Source: Mycobacterium asiaticum DSM 44297 (GTDB lineage Bacteria > Actinomycetota > Actinomycetes > Mycobacteriales > Mycobacteriaceae). From it: a DNA stretch of 64,000 nucleotides. The number at the start of each line of letters is the position of its first letter. The stretch's first letter is position 1. Under the pieces are notes generated by a model. That model was given only the letters and a program-made list of their open reading frames with translations. It was not told the origin of the DNA and made no database searches. The position numbers were made by a program, and so were the translations under genes. The stretch is from NCBI RefSeq assembly GCF_000613245.1, contig NZ_HG964937.1, positions 307,405-371,404 of the forward strand. The letters are read 5' to 3'. Shown one piece after another: positions 7,663 to 18,513 of the stretch.

Positions 7663-10250
7663 TGGCACGCGGGTTCTCGGGTGCGATGCTCAAAGGCTTT
7701 GGTGCGCGCGACCATATGGCGACGGTGACCGAAACCGTAATGATCGCACCGCATTTCATCCGGATCAGGATGGAGTCCCCGACGCTGTTCGAGGACACCG
7801 AGGCGGAACCGGCCGCGTGGCTGCGGTTCTGGTTCCCCGATCCGAAGGGCTCCAAGACCGAATTCCAGCGCGGCTACACACTTTCCGAGGCGGACCCGGC
7901 GAGTGGCCGCTTCGCGGTCGACGTGGTGCTGCACGAACCCGCGGGCCCGGCCTCGACCTGGGCGCGCACCGTCCAGCCGGGCGCCACCATCGCCGTCACC
8001 TCGCTAATGGGCTCCACCCGGTTCGACCCGCCCGACGAGCAGCCCGCCGGCTACCTACTCATCGGTGACTCCGCGTCGATCCCCGGCATGAACGGCATCA
8101 TCGGGACCGTCCCCAAGGATGTCCCGATCGAGATGTACCTCGAGCAGCATGACGACAACGACATCCTGATCCCCATCTCCGAGCATCCCCGCCTGCGGGT
8201 GCACTGGGTCAGCCGGCGGGACGACAAGTCGCTGGCCGACGCGATCGAAACTCGTGACTGGTCCAACTGGTATGCCTGGGCCACCCCAGAAGCCAACACG
8301 CTCAAGCACGTTCGTAAACGGCTCCGGGACGCGTTCGGGTTTCCGAAGTCTGAGGTTCATGCGCAGGCCTACTGGAGCGCCGGCAAGGAAATGGGCACCC
8401 GTCGCGGCGAGGAGCCAGACACCGCCGACCACAACGCTGACGAACAGCCGGAAACCCCTGCCGCACAGACCGAGACAGCACCTCCGGTTCCGGCCGCCCG
8501 CGGCAGCTGGCGTGCGCAAGCGGCGGGCGAGTTGCTGGCCCCGCTGCGCTCGGCGCTGATCGTCTCCGGGGTGCTCCAAGCCATCATCACGCTGGTGCAG
8601 CTGGCGCCGTTCGTGCTGCTGGTCGAACTGGCGCGGTTGCTGATCTCGGGCGCCGACGAATCCCGGCTGTGGAACCTGGGGATCGCGGCCGTCTCGCTGC
8701 TGGGATTGGGCACCCTGCTTGGTGCTGCACTCACCCTCTGGTTGCATATCGTCGACGCGCGGTTCGCCAGTGAGCTGCGTTCGCGGTTGTTGGGCAAGCT
8801 ATCTCGATTGCCGCTCGGCTGGTTCACCGCGCGCGGATCGGGCTCCATCAAACAACTGGTCCAGGACGACACCCTCGCACTGCACTACCTGGTCACCCAC
8901 GCCATCCCGGATGCGGTCAACGCCGCCGTCGCGCCGGTGGCGGTGTTGTTGTACCTCTTCGTCGTCGACTGGCGGGTAGCGCTCGTGCTGTTCGGACCCG
9001 TGCTGGTTTACCTGATGACCTCGTCGGCCCTGATGGTGCAGTCCGGTCCGCGGATCGCCCAGTCCCAGCGCTGGGCCGAGAAGATGAGTACCGAAGCCGG
9101 TGCCTACCTGGAAGGCCAACCGGTGATCCGCGTCTTCGGCGGGGCCGCCGCCTCGACATTCCGGCGCCGCCTGGACGAATACATCGGATTTCTCGTTGCC
9201 TGGCAGCGTCCGCTGGCGGGCAAGAAGACCATGATGGACCTGGCCACGCGTCCATCAACGTTCCTGTGGCTCATCGTCACGGCCGGCACCCTGCTGGTGG
9301 TGACGCACCGGATGGACCCGGTGGATCTGTTGCCGTTCCTGTTGCTGGGCACCACGTTCGGCACCCGGTTGCTCGGTATCGGCTACGGCATCGCCGGCAT
9401 TCGCGGTGGCACGCTGGCTGCTCGGCGCCTCCAAAACGCGCTCGCCGAGCCCGAACTCGCGGTCGAGGACCGACCCCGCGAACCGTCCGACGCCGCTACG
9501 GTCGTGTTCGACCGGGTGAGCTTCGCCTACCGCCCCGGTGTCCCGGTGATTCGTGACGTCTCGCTGCAACTGCGGGCGGGCACGGTCACCGCGCTCGTCG
9601 GCCCCTCGGGTTCGGGTAAGTCGACGCTGGCCGCCCTGCTGGCCCGCTTTCACGACATCCAGCAGGGGTCGATCCGGGTGGGCGGACAAGACATTCGGAC
9701 CTTGACGGCCGACGAGCTGTACACCCGCGTCGGTTTCGTCTTGCAGGAGACCCAACTCGTGCATGGCACCGTCGCGGAGAACATCGCGCTGGCCGTGCCC
9801 GATGCCACCCTCGCGCAAATCCAGGATGCCGCCCGCGAGGCCCAGATCCACGACCGCATCCTGCGCCTGCCCAACGGCTACGACACCGTGCTGGGCGCCA
9901 GCGCCGCCCTCTCGGGCGGGGAGAAGCAACGTTTGACCATCGCGCGCGCGATCCTGGCCGACACGCCGGTGCTGATCCTCGACGAGGCCACCGCCTACGC
10001 CGACCCGGAATCGGAATATCTTGTGCAGCAAGCGCTGAACCGGCTTACCAGAGACCGGACCGTGCTGGTGATCGCGCACCGGCTGCACACCATCACCGGG
10101 GCCGACCAGATCATCGTGCTCGACCACGGCAGCATCGCCGAGCGCGGTACCCACGACGAATTGCTGGCCGCCGACGGCCGCTATCGCAGACTCTGGGAGA
10201 CCGGACGACCCGTGTCCGCATCGATCGCAGGACAGGGGGCCAGCCGATGA
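7662..10250 (+). CDS. irtA: mycobactin/carboxymycobactin ABC importer subunit IrtA
   Basis: IrtA pairs with IrtB to import ferric carboxymycobactin, and its N-terminal domain reduces the iron. The 862-residue product starts with a siderophore-interacting flavin domain (about 1-270, FAD motif RGYTLSE and a dinucleotide-side block [15 protein letters not shown]). A six-helix exporter-type membrane domain follows (about 290-560), then a nucleotide-binding domain with Walker [10 protein letters not shown] (about 647), signature LSGGEKQR (about 750) and Walker B VLILDEAT. The size and domain order equal M. tuberculosis IrtA. ATG 7662 overlaps the tetR stop; TTG 7659 is unlikely. Confidence 0.95.
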   Translation: MARGFSGAMLKGFGARDHMATVTETVMIAPHFIRIRMESPTLFEDTEAEPAAWLRFWFPDPKGSKTEFQRGYTLSEADPASGRFAVDVVLHEPAGPASTWARTVQPGATIAVTSLMGSTRFDPPDEQPAGYLLIGDSASIPGMNGIIGTVPKDVPIEMYLEQHDDNDILIPISEHPRLRVHWVSRRDDKSLADAIETRDWSNWYAWATPEANTLKHVRKRLRDAFGFPKSEVHAQAYWSAGKEMGTRRGEEPDTADHNADEQPETPAAQTETAPPVPAARGSWRAQAAGELLAPLRSALIVSGVLQAIITLVQLAPFVLLVELARLLISGADESRLWNLGIAAVSLLGLGTLLGAALTLWLHIVDARFASELRSRLLGKLSRLPLGWFTARGSGSIKQLVQDDTLALHYLVTHAIPDAVNAAVAPVAVLLYLFVVDWRVALVLFGPVLVYLMTSSALMVQSGPRIAQSQRWAEKMSTEAGAYLEGQPVIRVFGGAAASTFRRRLDEYIGFLVAWQRPLAGKKTMMDLATRPSTFLWLIVTAGTLLVVTHRMDPVDLLPFLLLGTTFGTRLLGIGYGIAGIRGGTLAARRLQNALAEPELAVEDRPREPSDAATVVFDRVSFAYRPGVPVIRDVSLQLRAGTVTALVGPSGSGKSTLAALLARFHDIQQGSIRVGGQDIRTLTADELYTRVGFVLQETQLVHGTVAENIALAVPDATLAQIQDAAREAQIHDRILRLPNGYDTVLGASAALSGGEKQRLTIARAILADTPVLILDEATAYADPESEYLVQQALNRLTRDRTVLVIAHRLHTITGADQIIVLDHGSIAERGTHDELLAADGRYRRLWETGRPVSASIAGQGASR

Positions 10251-11995
10251 TCCGCACCTGGATCGGCCTGGTGCCGGCGGACCGCCGCGCCAAAGTGCTG
10301 CACTATGCAGTGCTCACCTTGCTCTCGGTGGTGGTGCGTGCGGTGGACACCGTGTTGCTGGTCCCGCTGGTGGGCGCCCTGTTCAGCGACTCGCCGCAAC
10401 GGGCGCTGGTCTGGCTGGGCTGGCTCACCGCCGCCACCGTGCTTGGCTGGGTCATCGACACCACCACGGCCCGAATCGGTTTCGATCTGGGTTTCGCCGT
10501 CCTGGACCACACCCAGCACGACATCGCCGACCGGCTACCCGAAGTGCGGCTGGAGTGGTTCACCGCCGAGAACACCGCAACCGCACGGCAGGCGATCGCC
10601 TCGACCGGACCGGAGCTGGTCGGGTTGGTGGTCAACCTGCTGACCCCACTGCTCAGCGCGGTGCTGCTGCCCGCCGTGATCGCGCTGGTGTTGTTGCCGA
10701 TCTCCTGGCAGCTGGGCGCTGCAGCGCTGGCCGGTGTGCCGCTGCTGCTCGGAGCGCTGTGGGCATCAGTCCGGTTGTCGCGCAAGGCCGACGCCGCGGC
10801 GGGGGAAGCCAACAGCGCACTGACGGAACGCATCATCGAATTCGCCCGCACCCAGCAGGCGTTGCGCGCCGCGCGGCGCGTCGAACCAGCCCGCAGCCTG
10901 GTCGGCGACGCGCTGAGCGCGCAGCACAGCGCGATGATGCGGCTGCTGGGCATGCAGATTCCGGGCCAGCTGTTGTTCAGCATCGCCAGCCAGCTGGCGC
11001 TGATTCTGCTGGCCGGCGCCACGACGGCGCTGACGGTTGGCGGCACGTTGTCGGTTTCCGAGGCCGTTGCGTTGATCGTGGTGATGGCACGCTATCTCGA
11101 GCCGTTCGTCACCGTGAGCGAGCTCGCGCCGGCACTGGAAACCGTTCGCGCCACACTCGACCGCATTCGGTCGGTGCTGACCGCGCCGGCCCTGGGCGCC
11201 GGAGCGGCCGCCCTGCGCGACCCCTCCGCGGCGCCCCGCATCCAATTCGACGACGTCTCTTTCAGTTACGAGGGATGCCGGGAAGGCGGCGCTCTGGTAC
11301 TGGACAAGGTCAGTTTCTCGTTGCAGCCAGGCACGGCCACCGCGATAGTGGGGCCGTCCGGATCCGGCAAGAGCACCATCCTTGCGCTGATCGCCGGACT
11401 GCACCAGCCGACCGGTGGCCGGGTGCTCATCGACGGGGTGGATGCCACCACATTGGACGCCGGTGCCCGTCGGCGCGCCAGCAGCGTGGTCTTCCAGCAC
11501 CCGTACCTATTCCACGGCACGATCCGGGAGAACGTGCTCGCCGGTGACCCCGAAGCCGACGATGAGCGGTTCGCACGCGCCGTCCGACTTGCCCGCGTCG
11601 ATGAGCTCACCAACAGACTGCCGGACGGGGTGGACTCCATTGTGGGCGAAGCGGGCTCGGCGCTGTCCGGTGGGGAACGTCAGCGGGTCAGCATCGCCCG
11701 CGCCCTGCTGAAGGGCGCACCGACCCTGCTCGTCGACGAGGCGACCAGCGCCCTGGACAACGAAAACGAAGTTGCCGTGGTCGAGGCTCTGACGGCCGAC
11801 CCGCATTCGCACACCCGGGTGATTGTGGCGCACCGGTTGGCCAGCATCCGGCACGCCGACCGGGTGCTGTTCCTGGAGAACGGTCGGGTGGTCGAGGATG
11901 GCGGTGTCGACGAGTTGCTCAGTGCCGGAGGACGTTTCAGCGAGTTCTGGCGCCAGCAGCACGAGGCCGCGGACTGGCGGATCCTGGCCGATTAG
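10247..11995 (+). CDS. irtB: mycobactin/carboxymycobactin ABC importer subunit IrtB
   Basis: IrtB is the second half of the heterodimeric siderophore importer in the inner membrane. The 582-residue product has an ABC-exporter-fold membrane domain and a nucleotide-binding domain with Walker [10 protein letters not shown] (about 369), Q-loop [16 protein letters not shown], signature LSGGERQR (about 474) and Walker [17 protein letters not shown] 10247 overlaps the irtA stop by 4 bases, as expected for subunits made together. A hairpin terminator follows directly. Confidence 0.95.
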   Translation: MIRTWIGLVPADRRAKVLHYAVLTLLSVVVRAVDTVLLVPLVGALFSDSPQRALVWLGWLTAATVLGWVIDTTTARIGFDLGFAVLDHTQHDIADRLPEVRLEWFTAENTATARQAIASTGPELVGLVVNLLTPLLSAVLLPAVIALVLLPISWQLGAAALAGVPLLLGALWASVRLSRKADAAAGEANSALTERIIEFARTQQALRAARRVEPARSLVGDALSAQHSAMMRLLGMQIPGQLLFSIASQLALILLAGATTALTVGGTLSVSEAVALIVVMARYLEPFVTVSELAPALETVRATLDRIRSVLTAPALGAGAAALRDPSAAPRIQFDDVSFSYEGCREGGALVLDKVSFSLQPGTATAIVGPSGSGKSTILALIAGLHQPTGGRVLIDGVDATTLDAGARRRASSVVFQHPYLFHGTIRENVLAGDPEADDERFARAVRLARVDELTNRLPDGVDSIVGEAGSALSGGERQRVSIARALLKGAPTLLVDEATSALDNENEVAVVEALTADPHSHTRVIVAHRLASIRHADRVLFLENGRVVEDGGVDELLSAGGRFSEFWRQQHEAADWRILAD

Positions 11996-11996
11996 G

Positions 11997-12018
11997 TCCG
12001 GCAAAGGGGCCTGCCGGA
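11997..12018 (+). terminator. hairpin terminator after irtB
   Basis: TCCGGCA (11997-12003) pairs perfectly with TGCCGGA (12012-12018) around an 8-base loop, directly after the irtB stop. There is no T-run, which is common for mycobacterial hairpin terminators. It separates the irt operon from the next gene. Confidence 0.55.
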
Positions 12019-12036
12019 AGCTCATGCGGTATGTCT

Positions 12037-12042
12037 TACAGT
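12037..12042 (+). promoter_or_regulatory. -10 element for a leaderless transcript
   Basis: TACAGT fits the mycobacterial TANNNT -10 pattern and stands 6 bases before ATG 12049, so transcription would begin at or next to the start codon and give a leaderless mRNA. The same TACAGT hexamer recurs in the island motif, which matters when judging that motif. Confidence 0.45.
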
Positions 12043-12048
12043 TGTGAT

Positions 12049-13125
12049 ATGAGTGCCTTGTTGTCCATTCCGCGGTACCCCGCCGACGTCACGCCCGAGT
12101 GGTTGTCGACAGCGCTGAGCCACCGGGGCACCCCGGTCGAGGTGGCGCAGGCCGACGTGGTGGCGATCGGTACCGGACAAACCGGGGCCACCTACCGGGT
12201 GACGGCCACCTACCGGACCGATCCGGGTGATCTCCCGCAGACCTTCGTGATCAAGCTCCCGGCCCAGGACGATGCGGTGCGCGACCGCGTCGTCTTCGGC
12301 TATCGCAGTGAGTGCGCGTTCTATACCTCGGTGGCAGACCGGGTAAGGGTGCCGGTACCCGACTGTTTCTATTGCGAAATCACTGATGATGCTATGGAAT
12401 ACGCGCTCTTGCTGGCTGATCAGGCGCCCGCGGTGCAGGGCGACCAGCTCGCCGGTTGTGGTGAGCAGGAGGCGCGGCTGGCGGTGACGGCGCTGGCCGG
12501 GCTGCACGGGCCCAGCTGGTGTGATCCGGTGTGGCTGGATCTGCCTGGCATCGCCTTCGGACGTCCCGACGAGAATTCCGCCAAGGGCCTCGGCGACGTG
12601 GCGCAGATGAGCGCCGATATCACCCTGGACAAGCTGGGTGACCGGATGACCGCGCCGGACCGCGAGACCTTCACCGCCACAATGGGGTTGGTGAGGCCGT
12701 GGTTGCTTGCCGAGCGGGACCGCTTCGCGCTGCTGCACGGTGACTACCGGCTGGACAACCTGTTGTTCGATCCCGAGCACATGCGGGTGAGCGTGGTGGA
12801 CTGGCAGACCCTCGGTATCGGTCTGCCGGCAAGGGATCTGGCTTATTTCACGGCGACCAGCCTCGACTCCGAACTACGTAAAGCCATCGAGGCGGATCTC
12901 GTCGACGACTACCACCGGGCACTGCTCGGGCACGGTGTCACCGGCTACGACCGCGAAACCTGCTGGCGTGATTACCGACTGGGCATGCCGCACACCGTGC
13001 TGATCTCGGCGCTGGGCTTCGCATTCGCGACCGCCACCGAGCGTGGCGACGACATGGTGCTGACCATGCTGCGGCGCGGGTGCGAGGCGATTCGCGACTT
13101 GGGCACGCTGGATCTGATCGGTTGA
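12049..13125 (+). CDS. phosphotransferase family protein (APH / ecdysteroid kinase-like)
   Basis: The 358-residue product has the protein-kinase-like fold of the aminoglycoside phosphotransferase superfamily: catalytic LLHGDYRLDNLLFD (Brenner-type HGD..DN), metal-binding VSVVDWQTLGIG in place of DFG, and an ATP-lobe VIGTGQTGATYRVT with VIKLPAQDD. Mycobacteria carry many such proteins of unknown substrate, often beside lipid genes. ATG 12049 is preferred over 12031 because it follows a -10 at leaderless distance. It is convergent with the large LuxR gene (2-base gap). Confidence 0.8.
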   Translation: MSALLSIPRYPADVTPEWLSTALSHRGTPVEVAQADVVAIGTGQTGATYRVTATYRTDPGDLPQTFVIKLPAQDDAVRDRVVFGYRSECAFYTSVADRVRVPVPDCFYCEITDDAMEYALLLADQAPAVQGDQLAGCGEQEARLAVTALAGLHGPSWCDPVWLDLPGIAFGRPDENSAKGLGDVAQMSADITLDKLGDRMTAPDRETFTATMGLVRPWLLAERDRFALLHGDYRLDNLLFDPEHMRVSVVDWQTLGIGLPARDLAYFTATSLDSELRKAIEADLVDDYHRALLGHGVTGYDRETCWRDYRLGMPHTVLISALGFAFATATERGDDMVLTMLRRGCEAIRDLGTLDLIG

Positions 13126-13127
13126 GC

Positions 13128-16100
13128 TCAGGTCCGTCGTGCCGCTTCTTGCGCCAATTGCATTCGCGACGTGAGTCCCAGCTTGTTGTATACGTGCGTC
13201 AGGTGCGTCTGAACCGTTCTCGGCGAGATGAACAATCGACTGCCAATATCTTTATTGCCTAGACCTTCGCTGACCAGCCGCACGATGTTGAGCTCGGTCG
13301 GAGTTAGCGAATCCCAACCGCTGGGCGGTCGTTTCCGTTCGCCGCGGCCGCGCTGCGCGTACGCGATCGCCTCATCGGTGGACAGCGCTAGGCCGGCGGC
13401 CCACGCCTCGTCAAAGGCGCTTATGCCCAGTGCATTTCGCGCCTCGTCTAGCGATTCGTGGTAAGGGGCATCGTAGACTCGGAAGCGAACGATTGCGGTA
13501 CGTTCCCGAATCGCTTGTGCTGCCGCGTACAGCCGCGTCGACTCCAAGTGGCTGCCCGCTGCGTTGGTCAGCGTGGCCAGTATCTCCAGCAGATCCGGGA
13601 CGAACAGGAGAGTGCTCATCTCGGCGGCGCGCGCCAGCGCCTCGTGTGCGTCACGTTCCGCCTGTCCGAACTCGTTCTGCGCTAATGCGACCCGCGCCCG
13701 GGTGGTCAGTGCATGTACCGAGAACCAGCCGACCGCTGTGTCCACATCCGCATCTGCGTGACGGCGGGCTGTTGCGTGGTCACCTTGGGCCAACGCGGTC
13801 TGGGCGGCAGGCTTGGCGACGGTAGTGGCCAGCCACGGCCAGCCACTGAGGCGCTCGACGGTGGCGTTGCTGGCCTCGACAGCCTGCGCCACGTCGCCGT
13901 CGGCAAGAGCGGTGACAGCCAGCGCAGCGTAACCAATGCCCTCCGTGTAGCCGCCGAGTTCGGCAGCACGGCTTAATGATTCGAGCACGATGGATCGGCC
14001 CTCAGCGGCTCGTCCGGTGTAGGCCAGTACCTGGCCAAGAGCCGTGCGGGCGTTCACTTCCCAGACCAGCGCGTGTGCCAGGTCCGCTTCGATCATCAGC
14101 TCACGCAACTGCTTCTCGGCGCCCACGAGGTCGCCGCGCGCCGATTGCGCCCCGGCCAGACACCAGCGGCATGCTCGTGAGTAGCCTTGGTCGCCGATCT
14201 CATCGGCCAGGGCGCGACCCTCCTCCGCGGCCGCGATTCCGTGGTCAAGGTCCCCCGAGCCGACGGCGGCCATGAGTGCCTGGAAGTACAGGACCTGGCT
14301 CAGAAGCCAGCGGTCATCCATGCCGCGCGCCAACTCGGCGGCTTCCGACAGGATCGGACCGGACTGGTTGGCGTCCCACGCGGTGACACGTCCGAGCGCA
14401 GCCAAGGTGCGGGCTAACAACGCCGGATCGTCAAGTTCGCGCGCGATCGCCACCGCGTGGCGTGCCGACTCGGCGCATTCGGCCGTGCGCATGTTGTCCA
14501 GGTATGCCTTATCGGCCAACGCTCGTGCCAGGTTGGTGGGTGTCACCTCAGTGGAGGCGGCACGTGCCAGTCCGATGTCAAGCCAATCCCTTCCTTCTTT
14601 GAGGAGTCCCCGTGTCAACCAGAGCGCCTGCAACGATGTCGCCAGCCGTAACGCGCTGTCGATGTCGGAGTTTTCTTCGCTCCACGCGAATGCGGCACGC
14701 AGATTGTCAATCTCGGCTTCTGCCCGGTTCAGTTGTAGCGCCAGGTTCTTGGTCGCGGGAGCTTCCAAGGCCGCGGCCAGCGCGGTGTAGTAGTCGCGGT
14801 GGCGGTCTCGCACGGCAGCGCTGTCCGGCGACTCGGTCAGCTTTTCTTGGGCATACTGGCGGATCGTTTCCAGCAGCCGGTATCGGGTTGTGCCCCTATC
14901 GGTTTCGGCAATCACCAGCGACTTGTCGACGAGCAGAGCCAACACATCCAGCACCTGATGGCGCGCCAGGGTGCGGTCGCTGAGAACCTCCTGGCAGGCC
15001 GTCAGGTCGAATCCGCCCAGGAATACGGCCAATCGGCGGAACAATACTCGCTCGGGCTCTGTCAACAGATTGTGCGACCAGTCCACGGATGCCTGCAGCG
15101 TCTGCTGGCGGCGCACCGCGGTTCGCGAGCCTCCGGTCAACAATCGGAACCGGTCCCTGAGTCCCGCAAGGATCTCCTGTGGCGACAGAGCGCGCATTCG
15201 CGCCGCGGCCAATTCGATTGCCAGGGGCATGCCATCGAGGCGGCGGCAGATCTCCACAACGACATCGGAGTTGTCCTCACGGACCGAGAAGCTGGGCTGT
15301 ACTTGACGCGCCCGATCACCGAACAGCTGGACCGCGTCGTCGGCAAGCGACAGCGACGGCACCCGCCAGGTGACTTCACCGGGTACACCAATCGGCTCGC
15401 GACTGGTCGCCAGCACCGAGAGTCCGGGACAGCCACCGATGAGCGCGGTAACGAGCTCGGCGGTCGCGTCGAGCAGATGCTCGCAGTTGTCCAGTACCAG
15501 TAGCATCTTTCGCGCGCCGATGAACTGCAGCAGCTTGGTCTGCGCAGACCGACCTGGCTGGTCCGGTAGACCTAGTGCCCGCGCCGCGGTGATCGACACC
15601 AGGTCGGGGGTGACGATTGGGGCCAGGTCGACGGACCACACACCGTCCCGGAATTCAGCAGTCGCGGCCGCGGCGACCTCTACCGCCAAGCGGGTCTTGC
15701 CCACTCCGCCGGCCCCCGTGAGCGTCACCATCCTGTTTTCGGCAAGGACTTCGCGCACCGAGGACATTTCCGCCGCTCGTCCGACGAAGCTGGTGAGTTG
15801 GGCCGGAAGGTGCTCAGCCACAGCGGTTTCGCGTAATCTGAGGGGCGCGAACTCATTACACAGATCGGGATGGCAGAGTTGTACGATGCGTTCCGGCCGG
15901 GGCAGATCCCGCAAGGGGTGGGTGCCCAGATCAGCTAGCCACGCGTCCGCCGGAAGGGAGTCGGCGACCAAATCGCTGGCGGTGCCGGACAGAACGGTTT
16001 GCCCGCCGTGGGCGAGCTCGCGCACCCGCGCTGTGCGATTGATCGTCGGTCCCACGTAATTGTTCTCATCGCGCAGTTGCACCTCGCCGGTATGGATGCC

Positions 16101-16436
16101 GATACGCAAACGCAAGGGTGCCAGCGGAGCTCGTTGCAGCGCCAGCGCGCACGCCACGGCGTTCGATGCGCGGTGGAAGGCAAGCACGAAGCTGTCGCCT
16201 TCACCCTGCTCGGTCGGGCGCACCCCGCCGTGCGCGCTGACGAGCCCGGCCAGTGTCCGGTCGAGGGCGGCGATCGCGGCGGTCATCTCTTCGGGCCTGG
16301 ACTGCCACAGTTGCGTCGATCCCTCGACGTCTGCCAGCAGCAACGTCACTGTTCCGGTCGGGAGATGCGCATTCATGGCGGCATCGCTCCAGTCAGAGGC
16401 GGCCAGTCGATCGATCTCGCTCATGCTATCCAGCAT
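13128..16436 (-). CDS. LuxR family regulator with class III cyclase and ATPase domains
   Basis: The 1102-residue protein has three parts. Residues about 28-190 form a class III nucleotide cyclase-like domain (TVTLLLADVEGSTQLW, EQGEGDSFVLAF, NYVGPTINRTARVREL). About 215-560 is an NB-ARC/AAA ATPase (Walker A TGAGGVGKTRLAVEVA, Walker B MLLVLDNCEHLLD). A long TPR-like helical region follows, then a C-terminal LuxR helix-turn-helix (LTPTELNIVRLVSEGLGNKDIGSRLF and ISPRTVQTHL). The architecture equals the M. tuberculosis Rv0386/Rv1358/Rv2488c group. Starts at ATG 16436 and ATG 16424 (MSEIDRL) are both possible. The target genes and the signal are unknown. Confidence 0.88.
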   Translation of the reverse strand: MLDSMSEIDRLAASDWSDAAMNAHLPTGTVTLLLADVEGSTQLWQSRPEEMTAAIAALDRTLAGLVSAHGGVRPTEQGEGDSFVLAFHRASNAVACALALQRAPLAPLRLRIGIHTGEVQLRDENNYVGPTINRTARVRELAHGGQTVLSGTASDLVADSLPADAWLADLGTHPLRDLPRPERIVQLCHPDLCNEFAPLRLRETAVAEHLPAQLTSFVGRAAEMSSVREVLAENRMVTLTGAGGVGKTRLAVEVAAAATAEFRDGVWSVDLAPIVTPDLVSITAARALGLPDQPGRSAQTKLLQFIGARKMLLVLDNCEHLLDATAELVTALIGGCPGLSVLATSREPIGVPGEVTWRVPSLSLADDAVQLFGDRARQVQPSFSVREDNSDVVVEICRRLDGMPLAIELAAARMRALSPQEILAGLRDRFRLLTGGSRTAVRRQQTLQASVDWSHNLLTEPERVLFRRLAVFLGGFDLTACQEVLSDRTLARHQVLDVLALLVDKSLVIAETDRGTTRYRLLETIRQYAQEKLTESPDSAAVRDRHRDYYTALAAALEAPATKNLALQLNRAEAEIDNLRAAFAWSEENSDIDSALRLATSLQALWLTRGLLKEGRDWLDIGLARAASTEVTPTNLARALADKAYLDNMRTAECAESARHAVAIARELDDPALLARTLAALGRVTAWDANQSGPILSEAAELARGMDDRWLLSQVLYFQALMAAVGSGDLDHGIAAAEEGRALADEIGDQGYSRACRWCLAGAQSARGDLVGAEKQLRELMIEADLAHALVWEVNARTALGQVLAYTGRAAEGRSIVLESLSRAAELGGYTEGIGYAALAVTALADGDVAQAVEASNATVERLSGWPWLATTVAKPAAQTALAQGDHATARRHADADVDTAVGWFSVHALTTRARVALAQNEFGQAERDAHEALARAAEMSTLLFVPDLLEILATLTNAAGSHLESTRLYAAAQAIRERTAIVRFRVYDAPYHESLDEARNALGISAFDEAWAAGLALSTDEAIAYAQRGRGERKRPPSGWDSLTPTELNIVRLVSEGLGNKDIGSRLFISPRTVQTHLTHVYNKLGLTSRMQLAQEAARRT

Positions 16437-16486
16437 GCAGCCGACGACGCCTGGAAAACATACGCGTCTGCGCGTATTTCACCCTG

Positions 16487-17308
16487 CTAGTACTGGGTGG
16501 ATCCCTGATCGACGGGGATCTTGGCAGCGGTGATGTTCCGCGATTCGTCGCTGGCCAGCCAGCAGACGGTGTCGGCGATGTCCTCCGGTTCGGCGGACCA
16601 ACTGGGCAGGAACGGCGTCAGCATGTTGGACAGTTGCGGGTTGGTTTCCATGGCTTTGCCCATGGCAGAGATCATCTGGCCGCTACCCATCGGCGAGTTC
16701 ACCGGCCCGGGGTGGACGCTGTTCACCCGGATCGAATGCTTGCCCAACTCGGCGGCGAAGGCGCGAGCCAACCCGGTGACGGCATGCTTGCTGGCGGTGT
16801 AGTGCACCATGAACGGCTGCATCTTGGCCCCGGCCGCGGAACTGATCAGGATGATCGACCCACCCCGGCCGCCCTCGATGATCTTGTCCGCCCCAGCCAT
16901 CACGGTGTTCCAGGTGCCGGTGACGTTGATGTCCATCACATCGCGGAAGTCTTGCGGGGTGATCTCGTTCCACGCTTGTGGCGCCGAAATGCCCGCGTTG
17001 GCAACGATTATGTCCAACCGGCCGAGCTGCGCGACGCCGTCGTCGACGACCCTGCGGAGCGCCGCGAGGTCACGAGTGTCGGCGGTGGCGGCGATGATCC
17101 GCCGCCCGGTCTGTTCGACGAGGCGGACGGTTTCGGCCAGGTCTTCGGGCGTGGCGGAATCGTAGGGGACACAGGGCGGCAACTCGCCGGCGATGTCGAC
17201 GGCGATGATGTCCGCGCCCTCGCTGGCCATCCGAACGGCGTGTGCCCGTCCCTGGCCCCGCGCGGCCCCGGTGATGAATGCGACCTTGTCCTGCAGTCGG
17301 CCGGTCAT
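16487..17308 (-). CDS. mycofactocin-coupled SDR family oxidoreductase
   Basis: The 273-residue protein is a short-chain dehydrogenase with the glycine motif TGAARGQGRAHAVRMA (about 12-27), NAGIS, and catalytic Ser-Tyr-Lys in ISSAAGAKMQPFMVHYTASKHAV. The N-terminal GAARGQGRAHAVRMASEGAD and the longer insert around ELPPCVPYDSATPEDLAETV are marks of the mycofactocin-associated subfamily, which holds NAD(H) tightly and passes electrons to mycofactocin. Its ATG overlaps the stop of the upstream acyl-CoA dehydrogenase by 4 bases, so the two act in one operon, probably on an alcohol or hydroxyacyl-CoA. Confidence 0.85.
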   Translation of the reverse strand: MTGRLQDKVAFITGAARGQGRAHAVRMASEGADIIAVDIAGELPPCVPYDSATPEDLAETVRLVEQTGRRIIAATADTRDLAALRRVVDDGVAQLGRLDIIVANAGISAPQAWNEITPQDFRDVMDINVTGTWNTVMAGADKIIEGGRGGSIILISSAAGAKMQPFMVHYTASKHAVTGLARAFAAELGKHSIRVNSVHPGPVNSPMGSGQMISAMGKAMETNPQLSNMLTPFLPSWSAEPEDIADTVCWLASDESRNITAAKIPVDQGSTQY

Positions 17309-18474
17309 CGCTGCGCCGCCTTGACCAGGTTCGCGCCGATGATCAGTTGCTGGATCTCGCTGGTTCCCTCGTAGAGACGCAGCAGGCGAACATCGCGGTA
17401 GATCCGTTCGACCGGCACTCCGCGCATGTAACCGCTGCCGCCGTGGATCTGCACCGCGAGATCGGCTACCTTTCCGGCCATTTCGGTGCAGAACAGCTTC
17501 GCGGCCGACGGGGCGATCCGCCGGTCGGAGTTGTTCACCCACTGGCGTGCGGTGTCGCGGACCAAAGCCCGGCCGGCTAGCACCCCGGTCTGCTGGTCGG
17601 CGAGCATCGCCTGCACCAATTGGAAGTTGCCGATCGGCGTCCCGCCTTGGGTGGCGGTCGCGGCGTAGGCCACGGATTCGTCGAGCGCGCGCTGCGCGGC
17701 ACCGACGGCGATCGCAGCGATATGCACCCGGCCGCGGGCCAGCGAGGTCATGGCGGCGCGGTACCCGATGTCCTCGCTGCCCCCGATCAAAGCTGTGTGG
17801 TCCACACGGACGTCGTCGAAGCTGACGTCGGCGGTCCAGGCGCCCTCCTGACCCATCTTGGCGTCCTTGGTGCCTACTGACACGCCCGGCGCATCGGCGG
17901 GAACCAGGAAGACGGCGATGCCGGGGCCCTGGTCATCGGCGGGCCGGGTGCGGGCGAACACGACGAACAGGTTGGCGGTAGGGGCGTTCGTGATGAAGCG
18001 CTTCTGTCCCGAGATTAACCAATCTTGGCCGTCGCGAACGGCTTTGGTCTTCAATCCGGCAGGATTGGAGCCGGCGCCCGGTTCGGTGAGCGCGAACGAC
18101 GCGACCACATCACCGGAGGCAATACCTTCCAGCCAGCGTTGTTTCTGCTCGTCGGTGCCGAAGCCGACGAGGACCTGTCCGGCAATGCCGTTGTTGGTGC
18201 CGAACATCGACCGCACCGCGAGCGAGGTGTATCCCAACTCCATCGCCATTTCGACGTCCTGAACCAGGTTCAGGCCCAGCCCGCCCCACTCCTGCGGGAT
18301 GGCGTAGCCGAACAGGCCCATCTTCTTGGCCTGGTCGCGAAGCTCGTCAGGCACCCGGTCCTCGTCGAGAATCTCCTGCTCCCGCGGGACGACCGCGGTA
18401 CGGACGAAGTGGCGGGTCTGCGCCAGGATCTCCTGGAAATCCTCGTCGGCGACTTCGGCAACCTCAGCCGTCAT
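17305..18474 (-). CDS. acyl-CoA dehydrogenase
   Basis: The 389-residue flavoprotein desaturates an acyl-CoA at the alpha-beta bond. Visible are PQEWGGLGLNLVQDVEMAMELG, FALTEPGAGSNPAGLKTKA (FAD/substrate motif), YMRGVPVERIYRDVRLLRLY and EGTSEIQQLIIGANLV. The Glu of YEGTSE is the usual catalytic base in this position. ATG 18474 gives MTAEVAEVADEDFQEIL. Transcription runs leftward from the palindromic region at 18511-18534. It is the first gene of a two-gene operon with the mycofactocin-type SDR. Confidence 0.9.
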   Translation of the reverse strand: MTAEVAEVADEDFQEILAQTRHFVRTAVVPREQEILDEDRVPDELRDQAKKMGLFGYAIPQEWGGLGLNLVQDVEMAMELGYTSLAVRSMFGTNNGIAGQVLVGFGTDEQKQRWLEGIASGDVVASFALTEPGAGSNPAGLKTKAVRDGQDWLISGQKRFITNAPTANLFVVFARTRPADDQGPGIAVFLVPADAPGVSVGTKDAKMGQEGAWTADVSFDDVRVDHTALIGGSEDIGYRAAMTSLARGRVHIAAIAVGAAQRALDESVAYAATATQGGTPIGNFQLVQAMLADQQTGVLAGRALVRDTARQWVNNSDRRIAPSAAKLFCTEMAGKVADLAVQIHGGSGYMRGVPVERIYRDVRLLRLYEGTSEIQQLIIGANLVKAAQR

Positions 18475-18513
18475 TGCTTGGTGCTCCTTGGGGCCGGGCG
18501 GGTGATTAGCAAT

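Noticed and set aside
12025..12043. Possible tenth copy of the island motif (TGCGGTATGTCTTACAGTT)
   Set aside because: It lacks the TAC start and ends GTT rather than GTA. It is better explained as a plain TACAGT -10 for a leaderless gene.
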